From Isoetes taiwanensis (Eukaryota > Streptophyta > Lycopodiopsida > Isoetales > Isoetaceae): DNA of 64,000 nt. Of the stretch, positions 10,973 through 22,762 are shown piece after piece; positions within the stretch are counted from its first letter, which is position 1; the number at the start of each line of letters is the position of its first letter. The position numbers and the translations under genes are program-made. The stretch covers positions 2,666,754 to 2,730,753 of the forward strand of contig JAJEKV010000051.1 in NCBI GenBank assembly GCA_021234155.1. The letters run 5' to 3'. The notes beneath the pieces were generated by a model, which searched no databases, had not been told where the DNA came from, and saw only the letters and a program-made list of their open reading frames with translations.

Positions 10973-12216
10973 CACATTGCCAGAGTCTTTCTTGCAATTC
11001 AATTGAGTTTTCGATCATCCATCATTGCCAGGCGATTGCATCTTCTTCACCAGATGTATTTATCACTTCCGATTCAACAGGGTGCAATATTTTTCAATTC
11101 GGTAATATTGTTTCCTAGATTTCTATAAGCTTTTTGGGTGTGCAAAAGACTGCAGGCCCTTGAGCAATTTTTTAAATCAGGTATGGGTAACAAAACGGTG
11201 CCCATTTGAAGATGTGTTATTCCGAAGATGCTTTGGTAATATACAGTCTGTTTTTGTTCACTCCGTTCCAGTTTGAGATATGTTATAAAATTTGCCACTG
11301 AATGGAGAAGGCTTTCACCACGCAACAACAAAAGGTTTCCATAACTTAATGCAGAACAATGGCCAATGCAATATTTATCAAACCAATGGGGGTGCAAAGG
11401 GTGCCCATAACTTAATGCAGAAGGATGCTAATGCAAATTTATGATTAGAGAGTTCCTGTAAAAGCAATTAATGGAGAAAGAAAGATATTAATGCAAATGC
11501 CAATGCAAAAAGTTTGTGTAAACTAATGCAGAAGGATGGTAATGCAGAATGTGCGTTGTAAGAAGGTGCAATAGACAGATTCCTTGTGTGCGTAATGCGG
11601 AGGCTTATGCCAATACGGAAGACATCCAACTCCTAAAATTTCTACGTGTAAGACCGTGCGGACAGCTTCTCATGTTAGAGCAGCTGTCGCAATAAAAAGG
11701 CGAAGGACTGTGTACCTTGTTTACATGCATATGCACACATGCTTGTCTCAGCATGCATACGCACACATGGACCCCTCTCTTCTCGCATGCTCTCCCACGT
11801 CAATACCCTATTCAACCCGCACGGAAAAAGTGAGACATCAGCCCTAATGTTCTTTCTTTTTCCTCTTATACGCGTTCAAACCCCAACCCACACGTCTTTT
11901 CAGCAGCATGCCTTCAACGTAGAACATAGAATAGTGTAGCGTGTTAACTTCATCTTACTGATCAACCATGCCCGTCTATTCTTTGGGCCATGTCCTACAC
12001 CTACACTTGTGAATACAACGCATTGTACTTTACAATATAATAAAGAATTTTAACATCAAGTCCTTCTGCAGAAAATGCTCCTATGATCTTGTAGCAACAA
12101 CTAAAGTGTAGACCAATCAACTCTTGGATGCTTGAGTGTTTGAAATGGCTTAAGATAGCAAAATTGCAAAGTTACATGATTACTATTAGGAATGTGAAGA
12201 ATACAGCAAAGAGGAG
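10973..12216. other. Intergenic stretch downstream of the PP2C gene
   Basis: This holds the PP2C 3' UTR and then A/T-rich sequence. Between 11395 and 11560 short phrases like taatgcagaaggatg and aatgcaaa recur irregularly. No gene or RNA was recognised. Confidence 0.5.
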
Positions 12217-12539
12217 CTTATGAATGCAAAACCTTGGCCACAAAACAAGATTCAATATGCACACAATATTTATACAAGTATGAGTTGAAAAGGTAAAGGT
12301 GCACGTCCCCTTTATAGGAGACACACATAGAGGTCATTCAAAGTACATAGAATAATAATAGAAGGTAATATTCAATCAAATCTTAGCACATTTAATTGAA
12401 GAATGCATAGGAGTCTCAAGAATCCTTTAGATCATGTTTATGCATGTATCAATGTCAGATTATATCCAAGAAAAAGACAATAATGGACAAAACATAGGGT
12501 TCGTGAACAAAAGTTCACCCCAACAACTCAGCATATGCC

Positions 12540-12893
12540 TCACGAGCTTGGTTGATGGTTTCCATCGTGAAGTCCTCCACTTGTCCACCCCCCTTGAACC
12601 ATAACCATGTCGAGTATGTCAGGCAACATTATTATCAACCCTAGTATTGTGTTAATGTTACTTTTCCTATGGTGCTTCCAAACCTGGACGATCTCTTCGA
12701 GAAACACCCTCATCGCACAAGGCAGCTCACAGGTCCCTAGCAATGCCCTCATTGCCTTCTCACCAATCACGTACTTCTTCAACACCTTCATCCGCTGAAG
12801 CCTCGTTTCATAGTCATCATCTTGAAGTGGACGAGGGGGTCCATGGAGGATTCCCTTCCTTCTCATGCTCTCGATGGCTTCTACACCAAGCTA
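12540..12893 (-). pseudogene. Unrecognised exon-like frame in duplication copy A
   Basis: After a possible acceptor (ATCTATAG, read on the minus strand) the frame reads LGVEAIESMRRKGILHGPP and continues for about 100 residues to a stop at 12540. The same frame in copy B (30119-30491) keeps the first half but has a stop after IVQV. An upstream exon-like piece with LNQIQEEMRIHEQKN lies near 12960-13020 before a GTAAGG donor, but its phase does not fit. The family is unknown. It may be a gene fragment that was duplicated with the segment. Confidence 0.3.
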
Positions 12894-15066
12894 TAGATCA
12901 GAAAACGAAGAAAATACAAGCAAGTGTATAAACTACAGAAAGTATAGCCTTACTTGTGAACACGGGTTCCATGTTTTTCTGCTCATGGATCCTCATCTCC
13001 TCCTGAATCTGGTTCAAGCGTGCACATAACTTCCATGGCCATGTATCTCAAAAACAACAAAGAAAAACTCTCACAACAATTGCAATGAAAAACTAGTTTC
13101 TCGAGGAACTATTTTAGGAACACTTACCCACTCCAAGAATCTGAGGGAGTAGCGCATGCAAAGAAAGCAAGGGAGTAGCATATGCATTGTGGCAAGGGTG
13201 TTCTGTAAATAGAAACAATGAATGCCGAGACAAACTGAGACACATTTAAAGAAATAGAGGCATCGTTTAATGTCAAATGGACGTCGTTTATCGAGGTAAT
13301 TATGTCGTTTAACGACGTGTATAATGACATGTTAGTTCTTAATGACGTCATATGGTAATTTTTAACCTTATGCTTAATTGATCATAAAGCGTGTTTTTTT
13401 TTCTGAGTTTCTTTGCTTATTTAAAAAGGATAAAGGATGCCCATTCATTACAGCTATTGGAAAAGAAAGGGTATAACTGAATATATGTAATTATATCTAT
13501 GAAGAATTGCATCACATACATCTTCCTGAGTTTTTTCTGTAGTGTACTCGTTTAAACGAAATGGGCATAAACGAATGGGTCTTCTGATGATATGAAGATG
13601 CATTTTCTGCTCTTGGGATAATACTTATGGAAGCTTATGCGCATGCAAGTGTTGCAATTACTCATAATGTCAGAAATCTTAAACATGATTTTAAGTAATC
13701 CTAAAATCTCTAACATGGACTTATAGTTGTGGAGTCATAGTACCACTCCATTGCCAATGCTTTCAATGGTTATAGGAATTGAGTTTAATGGCACACGTCA
13801 TATCAAAATCTAATCTGCTATAGACATCTGCACAATCAGTTGTGATAAATTGCACAATCAGTTGTGATAAATTATTTCTACATGTAACTCTATACTTAAT
13901 ACGTCTAGAATTTGCCATGGCTGTTGTGTAATCTTCTATTATTTGGAGGCAAAAGAGATGAATTAAATGAGATTATAGGACCCAAACCTAGCTGTTTCAT
14001 GTGGCACAAGTATGGTATCCATACTCCATAGCATTTAAGGCATACGCACCACATAGGTTTCATTCTCCCTCAAATAGCAATTGAAATATTGATGGGAATG
14101 CAACTGAAATGTTTATGATACATATTGAATACTATAGTTGGCATGTGGAATCATATTAATCTAGATTCTACCAGATAATGAACATGGTCCTACATGTGAA
14201 GGTCACGTTGATTTGCATTCTATAAGATGGCTCTACAGCATCATACATGTAGAAGTCGTTATCCATCTAGGCCAGGCCATTTCTAGCAACTAAAAGCGAT
14301 ACTCATTTTCGTTTAGTACATGAAGTATTCATTGTCTGTGCTAATTCCATAGCGATCTACAGGCTTGGAGCCCTATATTACCTACTTGTTCTATTAATAG
14401 AGAGCTCGACAGTGACATTGGCATGAACAGAATGAAGAATGACTAATCTACTATAATTCAGCCTAATATCTAATTGGATTGAGAAATGAATTTCCAATTG
14501 GACAAAGAAACATGGTTTGGGATCATGATTCCAATTGATTCATTGGGATCTACTACACTTGAGGTGTATATAGATGGATTTAGACTTATATAAGATAGCA
14601 ATGACAACTGAACAACAAAGACATCAGTCCCAAGAGAGACGAAATAATTCTTTTCAGTCATGTCTCCTTTACAAGGCTGAATATATTCTGCAATTTGCAG
14701 CACGCAGATAAAATAGATACAAACTAAAAAAATAACATAATAAAATTAAATCTGCGTACTGTTATGAGCACATGTTGATATATACTACTCAGACTGCATT
14801 TAAAATCTGGTTTCCTCAAATGTGGAAGCTCGATATTCAGCTGTAGAAGAACTTGGCATCCTTTGTAATATCCTAACAAGTCCTACATGCATCGCCAAGC
14901 AGGCGTGAATAAAGACAAAAAATTCTATCTATAAACAAATTATAGACAAGCAGGTGGCTTAACCCATTTATCAATTATGAACTCTGTGTGCTTATTTGCA
15001 TGGTCCTCTTGTAAAAATAAATCATAGATCATAATAATTGGAGTCACCTAATTTGCAATTCAGTTA

Positions 15067-15257
15067 GATCATAATCGAACAACTAAGAGGCAGTGCAGAT
15101 AAGCACATACCTCTGGAAATATTTGCCGGAATGGATTATCCATGAAATGGTTTCTCAATTTGTCAGAAATAGTACCAGTGAAGATGAGGACTTGCAGATT
15201 TCTTTCTGTGCAGAAAACTGACACAACCCTACAGTGCATGACTTGATCTTTGTTCAT
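15067..15257 (-). pseudogene. Possible exon of an unknown gene, partly lost from copy B
   Basis: The frame from ATG at 15257 reads MNKDQVMHCRVVSVFCTERN and ends in IFPE before GTATGTGC, a good donor at about 15112. Only the part above 15181 exists in copy B. Other exon-like pieces on the same strand lie at 14810-14890 and 14600-14703. No family is recognised and no complete gene model could be built. Confidence 0.25.
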
Positions 15258-15340
15258 AAAATAACTTCTATGCTTTCATCCTTCCTAGAGTTATTTTTAT
15301 GTTAATGTTATAACGTGTTGCATATTTTGTTTCGTTAAAT

Positions 15341-15656
15341 TTAACTTTATGGCTTCAAAAGGACACGTATAGTTTCTTTTGGCCTAGAATAGAATAACCC
15401 CACTAGCCTATCCTTGCCACGTCAAAAAGCCAAATTTGTTTTCCTAAAGTTAATTTTATGGCTTCAAAAGGACACGTAGAGTAGTTTTTTTTTTCTTTTT
15501 TGGCCTAGGCTGGAATAACCCCACTAGCCTTTCCTTGCCACGTCATAAAACCAAATTTGTTTTCTAAAGGTAACTTTATGTCTTTAAAGGCATTGACGTG
15601 GAGCTTCTTTTGGCCTAGGCGAAAATGGTCTTATTAGCCTACCATTGGCTACCACG
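15341..15656. repeat. Three-unit tandem repeat, about 115-bp period
   Basis: The theme AACTTTATGGCTTCAAAAGG, a T run, GGCCTAGGC, then AATAACCCCACTAGCC and CTTGCCACGTCA recurs three times with decay in the third unit. Copy B has the same array, split by the element at 31969-32893. Confidence 0.75.
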
Positions 15657-18221
15657 AAGTCTAAGAAACGAGGAAAAAGCACACTAGAAGACTTTGGCAA
15701 GGTCAAACTTGCTAGCTATTTTGCAAGGTCAAACTACTATTATTTGATTATTGAGAAAGGCGAGATTGAGAAAGGGAATTAATATATGTAAACAGACACA
15801 TACCTCATGTAGTTTCTGGTTTTGCCATGGAAGAGAAGCCCTAGAATGTAAGAATGTTTATCATTGCTACTCACAATGGAGACTCTGGAGTGTCTGCAGA
15901 GAGTGGACTAACTTGATAGTCTGCCAGAGAAGGGCTACCGTTGCAATGGCTGTCGTGAATCTATCACGGGCTCTACCATAGCGAGAAGAACAAGAATGCA
16001 AAACTTATGAATGCAAAACTTTGGCCACGAAACAAGATTCAATATGAATACAATATTTATACAAGTACAAGTATATGTGTGCCATATTTAGGCAAAGGTT
16101 GAAAAGGTAAAGGTGCACGTCCCCAATGTTTTACCTCCTGGAACGTCACCCCAGGACCTTCTGGCGAAGGGTTCTTAGAAAGCCAGTACAGCCCACAGGG
16201 AATATCACTCCCGAGCAGTGGAGGCAATACTTGCAACAGCTATACGACCCTCAGGGTGCACATGCAGCATTACCCTTGCAAGAAGGCTCAGTGCTGGAAA
16301 TCACAGATTCGGACGTGGAACAAGGCTTACAACGTCTTGCCAATGGGAAAGCCCCAGACTTGGATGGTATGCAGGTAGAATTGCTTAAGTGGGCAGGGCC
16401 GTCCATAATACCAGTGCTGACCGCCTTGTTCAACAAGGCATTACAGGAAGGCTTCCATTTGCGGTGGACCAATAGCGAGTTATTCCCATCTATAAGGCGG
16501 TGACCCACATCGCCCGACCAGTCACCGAACAATCATGGTCGGGTTCGGTGTTTGCAAAACCGCTTTTGGGATTCTCGGCGGCGGTTGGCGGTCGGGCTGA
16601 GGCGAGAGCAGAGGTGCGGGCCCTCACCCAGGCAGGATTCATACCCCGGCACTCAACCATTGACCACATTTTCACGTTGCGAACTCTGATTGAAGACAGC
16701 AGGAACCGCCGTCAGGATCTATATTGTTGCTTTGTGGATTTTGCGAAGGCATTTGACGCGTGCCCGGGAAAAACTATGGGCAAGGCGCGCAGCTTGGGGT
16801 TCTGTAGATTTGCGAGAATCGCGATTAATGCGAGGCTATATGAAAGATGCTCGGTCGGTTCGCGGCCGGACAAGCCAACCATTTGATAGTAGTATCGGGG
16901 TTCGTCGGGGATGCCCTCTCTCCCCAACATTGTTTGGGCTTTACATTGATCAATTGGAGAGAAAAACTGGCGATAATGGGGGCGATGGAGCTCACCTTCT
17001 CTATCAGATCATCGAGACGGTTAATATATGCCGATGATGTGGACCTTCTAGCTTACACACCAGCGGACATGCAACGACATCTCGATGCCACGGACACATT
17101 CCCCGCATGTTTAACCGATATGCTGCGTCAACCCGCCAAGACTAAGGTGGTTTTCATATCATCTTCACGTCACCGAGGGTCCCCTCCTTCCGGTTACCAA
17201 AGGCGAATGTGGAAGTTGCATCCACATACAAGTATTTGGGAGTGGAGTTTCCTTCTACTATGCACTGGGACACATCCATACGGCCACGAAAGTGACGTAG
17301 GTGGAAGACACTATATGCAATGCAAAACAATAGTCATAGAGCGGAATTGTATGATTGGGCCCATCGGTCACACCTATTCAAGGTCTTAGTAGAGCCCTGT
17401 CCTTTTTTACCTGGGGTGGAAGTATGGGGCCCGGTGAGTATCACTTGCTACTTGGAATGACTTGGAGCAGTCCGAAAAGCCTTCTTAGTACGAGCACTAG
17501 GGGTGAAGTCCACGTCCCATATCAAATTCTACCTGCAGAAGACAGGATTCTTGCCTCTGAGGGCTGCCCTTGATCGCCACATTGTCTATTTTCGAAGGTG
17601 GTCAATATGGGACGATGCCCGTCTCCCTAAACTAGCTTATATCATGGCAATGGGGCGCGACGCCTCAAGGCTTCTTTGGAGGAAAAAAGAGAGCTCAATG
17701 GTTGGCTAGATGGAATGTGCAGAGCACAGGGTGCATACATATGCAAACAGAGGCGGTCGTCATAGCTTGAGGCAATATCTTGGCGCTTGCTTCCTCGGCA
17801 AGCTTTGGGATGCCAATGCCCTTGAACATGTCAAGGCAAAGACACACTATCGGCGCCACATAAATCCCACATTGGAGCGAGGCCCGCAATGCTACTGCGC
17901 ACCCACTTGCCCATGAAAAGGCGGAGACTCATTGCCTCCATTCGCGGGGGCACATCATCTTCGAATTGAGGCAGAGGCAGATGGATTGGTGAGCCACGCC
18001 CGGGGTGCTCTGTCAATCTTTGCCAAATGGGAGTCATTGAGGATGAATCTCATACCCTTCAAAGTTGCCCAAAGATATGATCAAATTGGACGCTTATCCG
18101 AAGTTGGTCGCCCTGGCCAGCCATTACATGTGACATTGCGACAAAGATCCGTGATGCGGGTCTTTGGGATCATACCTTCAGGAGGTTATGGACATGCGAG
18201 ATCAGCTATGTCCTCGGGCAC

Positions 18222-19758
18222 TGTTGGCCGGGTCAACCTACCCCAAGCCCGACAGAGTTCTTAGGCAATGGATGACAAAATAATAATACGAATGCCAGCA
18301 AAAAATATAATTCCGTTAATTACTTACGCCAACACCACCACAACTAGGCTCATAGCTTCCGTTATACCCCTTAAGCCTAGCCGCACCGCTTCCTTTTACT
18401 CCTTGCATTAATTATTATGTGAGTGCAAACTCGTAATATTTATTATCCTTGATTTGTTTTAGCATCACATGGTCTTAGAGTAATGTTCTCCTTGTTATTT
18501 TAATTTTTATCTTTTTCTTTTATGTATGGGGAAATCAAAAGGTTTAACTTATTACTTAGGAAATTGTTGGAAAAAATATTTAGGTTAACAGGAATGCACG
18601 TTAGGTTTTCACGTTGACAATTTTGTTTAGGGCAAAAAACCTGTTTAGGAAGGCAGCGACCAGCAAATCCGGCACCTTTGGGCAATCGATTCGACTCCTT
18701 CCTCTGTCGGTTTTGTTTGTATTTTCTTCTCAGGTTAAGCAATCACCCGATAACGGTTTTCTCGCAGAATTCACAGTTAATTCGTGGGCTCCAAGGTAAG
18801 CAATCGGATCGGGCTTAGGGTATGGCAATATCTGGATGGGCGGCGGCTTCCGGATCCATGGCTGGTAACAAGGGATGGATAGGACGGCGAAAATGGCATG
18901 GCAGAATCGGCAGTGAATCCGGCAGCAGCAAACGGATATGGCAGATGATCTGGGTTTTTGCAGGCTCTATCTTCCAAGCATGGCAGTTGTATGGCAAAGG
19001 ACCAGCAATTCCGGCTTCTTACTTCTTCCTGATTTACAATTTATAGCAGAACTCCAGAGAGGATTAGAACAGAGCAGCAGCACATATGATTTTCTTTCTC
19101 TTTTATCTCTGAATTTTTATTCATTCCATTTAGATTCTTATTATAACTCAATACTCTTACAGGTTCAAGACAAATACAAAAGATGCGCAAGTATCACAAA
19201 GGATTTCCTTCAAGGTAAATCCTTGGGAAAACTTGCTGCCAATACAATCAGACAGAATTTATTTAACTTAGATTTCTTCACAACACTCACACACAATAGC
19301 ATCATCATAAACTAGAAAGGAAGACATCATGCACACGCAATGATGGACCAGAATCATACCAGGACGCTCAGGCAATCAGCAGAGAGCAGACTCGAATAGG
19401 CACAAAAAGGGTAGTTTTTTCATTCACGTTGAATTTCTCTTATACAATTCCAATAAAATCTGGACCTTTAAAAAATACAATCTTTGCCCTCCATGTGGAA
19501 AACTTCCTTTAGCTCCAAGATTTTGACACCTCATCAATCCAAAAATATGGTCTCCTCCAATCAAACTGCTTTGTGCTTTCTCCTTACCACTAAAATTCGA
19601 ATTTCTAATGGTCTTCAATAATATAAGCATCACAATCTTCAAAATAACCTTGTAACTATGCACTTTGGTCGATTTTGAGCCCATACGTCTTCATTGCAGC
19701 TTCTTTTCACACTGTTTCACTCAAAAATCAAAATTTCTGTTGTGTTGACCGCTCCACA
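18222..19758 (-). repeat. Left LTR of the gypsy element (3' LTR in element sense)
   Basis: It is nearly identical to 26619-28157. Differences are confined to short patches, e.g. near 18655-18680, 18745-18765, 18825-18850, 18900-18935, 19225-19260 and 19360, while stretches such as 19410-19758 look identical. Short open frames inside it are not genes. Confidence 0.93.
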
Positions 19759-19775
19759 TTATCCCCCCTTACTTG
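19759..19775 (-). promoter_or_regulatory. Polypurine tract of the gypsy element
   Basis: On the minus strand AAGTAAGGGGGGATAA directly abuts the 3' LTR. This is the usual site of the plus-strand primer. A second copy of the motif with its flank is at about 20604-20640. Confidence 0.75.
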
Positions 19776-19894
19776 TATTCGACGTCTCGACGAACTTGCT
19801 TTCAAAAATCTGCTCAGTATGATAAAAGATTGGACTAGAACTTCTCATTTCTCTTAGCAAGGTAGCAACACCATTATTAACCGGGATTAAAAAA

Positions 19895-19918
19895 CCTCGC
19901 CCTTTCGGGTGTTCGAGG
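19895..19918 (-). other. LINE-type 3' stem-loop (GAAA loop) inside the gypsy element
   Basis: Read on the minus strand the outer stem is CCTCG/CGAGG and the inner stem CCC/GGG closed by GAAA. Flanks GGTTTTT before it and TTTTTTAATCCCGGT after it match the flanks of the LINE hairpins at 5702 and 28237. It is probably a relic of a related LINE inserted between the two polypurine motifs. About 20000-20600 has no recognisable gene. Confidence 0.6.
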
Positions 19919-20638
19919 AAAAACCCTGGTAATAATGATGTCACTATATCAACCTCATCCTACTTCGTGCCTATTGTGAACTTGCTGGTATGGAGACAAT
20001 GGCCAGCAATACGGGAAATGGAAAAACAATGGTAAAGAAAACAATGGTCATGGTTGGTAAGCCAACTAAAAACAGATGAACATGAAATGATGGAAAAAAT
20101 GATGCTCCTGCAGCGAAAAATAACGTTAGTAGAACATATGGCTGCTAATATGGTGAAGCTGATTGCAGCACTTTATGATTTGAATGATATGGATGAATGA
20201 AAGGCGTATGGTTTGACTAATTACGAAGAACAACCAGATGAACCTGCCATGGAACCAAAAAATTAGTAAAAACATTGCTGCCTGATGGTAAAGCTTACAT
20301 GGCAGACTTTAATGGATTGACATGGAGTGGATGAGTGTAATGTGAAATGAATTGACTAAAAATGGAGACAAGCAGGTGAACCTATCATGGAAACATAAAA
20401 GTTAGTAACAAATTCTTTGCTGGATGCGAAGTTGATTTGGCAGTCTTTATGGATTGAATGAGGTGTAAGAATGAAAAATGAGATGAATTTGAGTAATACG
20501 GAGAGCAAGCAGATGAATAATAAGAAAAATCAAATTCTTTAATTTTATTTTTTATTTATTTTTTTTTTCACTTTTTTAATAATTTTTCCCTTATTATGCT
20601 ATTATCCCCCCTTACTTGTATTCATCGCTCTCGATGAA

Positions 20639-21916
20639 TTACATTGCATCTGGAAGTTTCTTGAAAGTCCTTGGTGCATAATATGGCTTAAGGCGGGCAC
20701 CATTAATTCGCGTTGGGAGCTCGTTCCCCTGTAAATCTTGCAAGGACACAGAACCGTTAGGAAAAATTTTAAGGACTACATATGGTCCTGCCCATCTCAT
20801 TCTCAACTTTCCAGGTTTCTTCCAATGTTTTGAATCATATAACAATACCAAATCATTTTCCACAAATTCTTTATTTTTATTATGGGCATCATACCATGTT
20901 TTACGTTGCCTTTGGAGTGCTTCTCTAGCCATGTATGCATGAAGACGTACTTCATCTAGCTTCTCTAATTCTTGCAAGCGTGCCTTAAGACTACCATCTT
21001 CATCAAGCTTTTCCCTTCTGACCACTCGTAATGATGGAATTTCTATTTCAATAGGTAAGATGGCCTCTTGGCCATACACTAACATGAAGGGAGTAGATTT
21101 CGTGGTAACTTTGTAAGCTATTCTATAGGCCCATAATGCATCTAACAATCTCTTATCCCAATCAGTCCTATTAGCGTTACAAATCTTCGTCATTATATTA
21201 CATAGAGTTTTATTGGTTCTTTCAACTTGGCCATTGGCTTGGGGATGATAGGGTGTACTCTTTCTATGGGCTATGGCGTAGCGTTCAGTCAAGGTAGCGA
21301 CCACATCATTGATAAAGTGTGAACCTCTATCACTAACCAACTCTAAGGGACACCCAAACCTAGTAATGATGTTTTCATATAAGAAAGTTGCTACACTAGC
21401 TGCATTAGCATTTCTCAATGCTTTTGCCTCAACCCATTTGGTAACATAATCCGTGCACACCAATATATACTCACAACGGGTTTGAGCTGAAGGAGGATTA
21501 ATGGGACCTACAAAATCTATCCCCCATTTTTCAAAAGGTAATATAGGAACTATCGGGTTCAGAGGCATAGAATCTCGTCTAGTAGGCCGACCCAATCTTT
21601 GGCAAAGGTCACAATGTTTTACCTGGATTGTTACATCATGGTACAAACTAGGCCACCAATAACCGGCATTTAACACTTTCTTAGCAGTGACATCTGCAGC
21701 AAAATGACCTCCAGCAGGGGAATCATGGCAAGCTCTAATGACCTTTTGCACTTCATGAGGGAATATGCATCTACGCAGGATATCATCTTTACCTACCCTA
21801 TACAAGGTTCCGGCCAGCAAAGTGAAAGGTTTACATTTTTGAATTAATCTTTTCCTTTCTATGGCTCTCATATCATCTGGAAATTCACGGTGGAAAGGAA
21901 TTGGCCACATCAACAT
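20639..21916 (-). CDS. Gypsy integrase (C-terminal part of pol)
   Basis: An unbroken frame of 425 residues. An HHCC-type zinc region is present, with GGHFAADVT and CDLCQRLGR. The catalytic D, D and E are in WGIDFVGPI, LVSDRGSHF and GQVERTNKT. TPYHPQANGQ precedes the glutamate. The end carries a GPY/F-like module (WAGPYVVLKIFPNGSVSL) and a NGARLKPYYAP finish, without chromodomain. It inserts the cDNA into host DNA with a 5-bp stagger, which agrees with the GGCAC duplication. The start lies upstream within pol, so the ATG at 21916 is only the start of the open stretch. It is the best preserved part of the element. Confidence 0.92.
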   Translation of the reverse strand: MLMWPIPFHREFPDDMRAIERKRLIQKCKPFTLLAGTLYRVGKDDILRRCIFPHEVQKVIRACHDSPAGGHFAADVTAKKVLNAGYWWPSLYHDVTIQVKHCDLCQRLGRPTRRDSMPLNPIVPILPFEKWGIDFVGPINPPSAQTRCEYILVCTDYVTKWVEAKALRNANAASVATFLYENIITRFGCPLELVSDRGSHFINDVVATLTERYAIAHRKSTPYHPQANGQVERTNKTLCNIMTKICNANRTDWDKRLLDALWAYRIAYKVTTKSTPFMLVYGQEAILPIEIEIPSLRVVRREKLDEDGSLKARLQELEKLDEVRLHAYMAREALQRQRKTWYDAHNKNKEFVENDLVLLYDSKHWKKPGKLRMRWAGPYVVLKIFPNGSVSLQDLQGNELPTRINGARLKPYYAPRTFKKLPDAM

Positions 21917-22086
21917 ACCATTAAGGAACTGCGGTCACCATAAACAAGTTAGCATCGGGCAAGTCATCTTTTACCCCTTTATCGTTAGAATCACTCAATA
22001 ATCGCGATAAATGGTCAAAGCGGTGCATGAGATTTTCTGGTTTTACAATTATCTGAAATTGAAACTCTTGCAACATGAGTAACCAT

Positions 22087-22656
22087 CTAGTTATTCTTCC
22101 CGATTACGCAAGGTTTTAAAATTAAATATCTCAATGCTTGGTGGTCAACAAAAATAATGAATTCTTTTCCCAATAAATAGTGGCGAAACTTTATAATTGA
22201 ATAAATCATGCCCAATCCTTCCCTTTCGGTTGTTGAATAATTCTTTTCTGCATTAGACAATTGACGACTAGCATAATAAATTGGATGATCCCACCCATCT
22301 TGTTGTGGTTGTGACAAAATACTTCCTATTGCATATCTGAAGAGTCTACATGGACATGAAATTCCCTTTCCCAATTAGGAAAACTAAGTATGGGTGCGAG
22401 TTATTAGTGCTTCTTTTAAACTTGTAAATGCTTTTTGACATTCTTGTGTCCAGCGATATTCTTTCCCCCCCTTTAAGGAGTGGGTTAATGGTAAAGCCTT
22501 ATTAGCATAATATCTTATGAATCTTCGATGATACCCTATATGCCCAAGAAATGCTTGTAATTGCTTAATGTTAGTAGGTGGCTCCAATTCCGAAATAACT
22601 TTAGTCTTATCAGGGTCAATTGCAATACCCTTGCCCGAAATGATCCTACCCAACAA
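22087..22656 (-). pseudogene. Gypsy RNase H region, frameshifted
   Basis: Two frames join the end of reverse transcriptase to RNase H. The first (22656-22384) has LQAFLGHIGYHRRFI and a WTQECQKAF segment. The second (22374-22087) has YAIGSILSQ, IYYASRQLSNAEKNYSTTER and FVDHQALRYL, the RNase H blocks of gypsy elements. A frameshift lies near 22380. Confidence 0.85.
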
Positions 22657-22762
22657 CGTCCCATGGGTAACTCAAACAAACATTTCATAGGGTTTAGAGA
22701 TATACCATATTCTCGACATTTCATAAAGCATAATCGAGTTTCTCCGATGTTCTTGCACGGTA

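Larger units (their letters stand above)
12217..16003. repeat. Segmental tandem duplication, copy A (compact)
   Basis: Copy A starts CTTATGAATGCAAAAC at 12217. The same start recurs at 16004. Homology with copy B can be followed through 12217-12347, 12348-13751 and 15181-15990, with B interrupted by insertions. Bases 13752-15180 are present only in A. Copy A shows the uninterrupted text at every place where B carries an element, so it acts as an empty-site reference. Confidence 0.85.

Noticed and set aside
18500-19315. Open frames within the gypsy LTRs
   Set aside because: They recur identically in both LTRs, contain no gag/pol or host motif, and LTRs are not expected to code.
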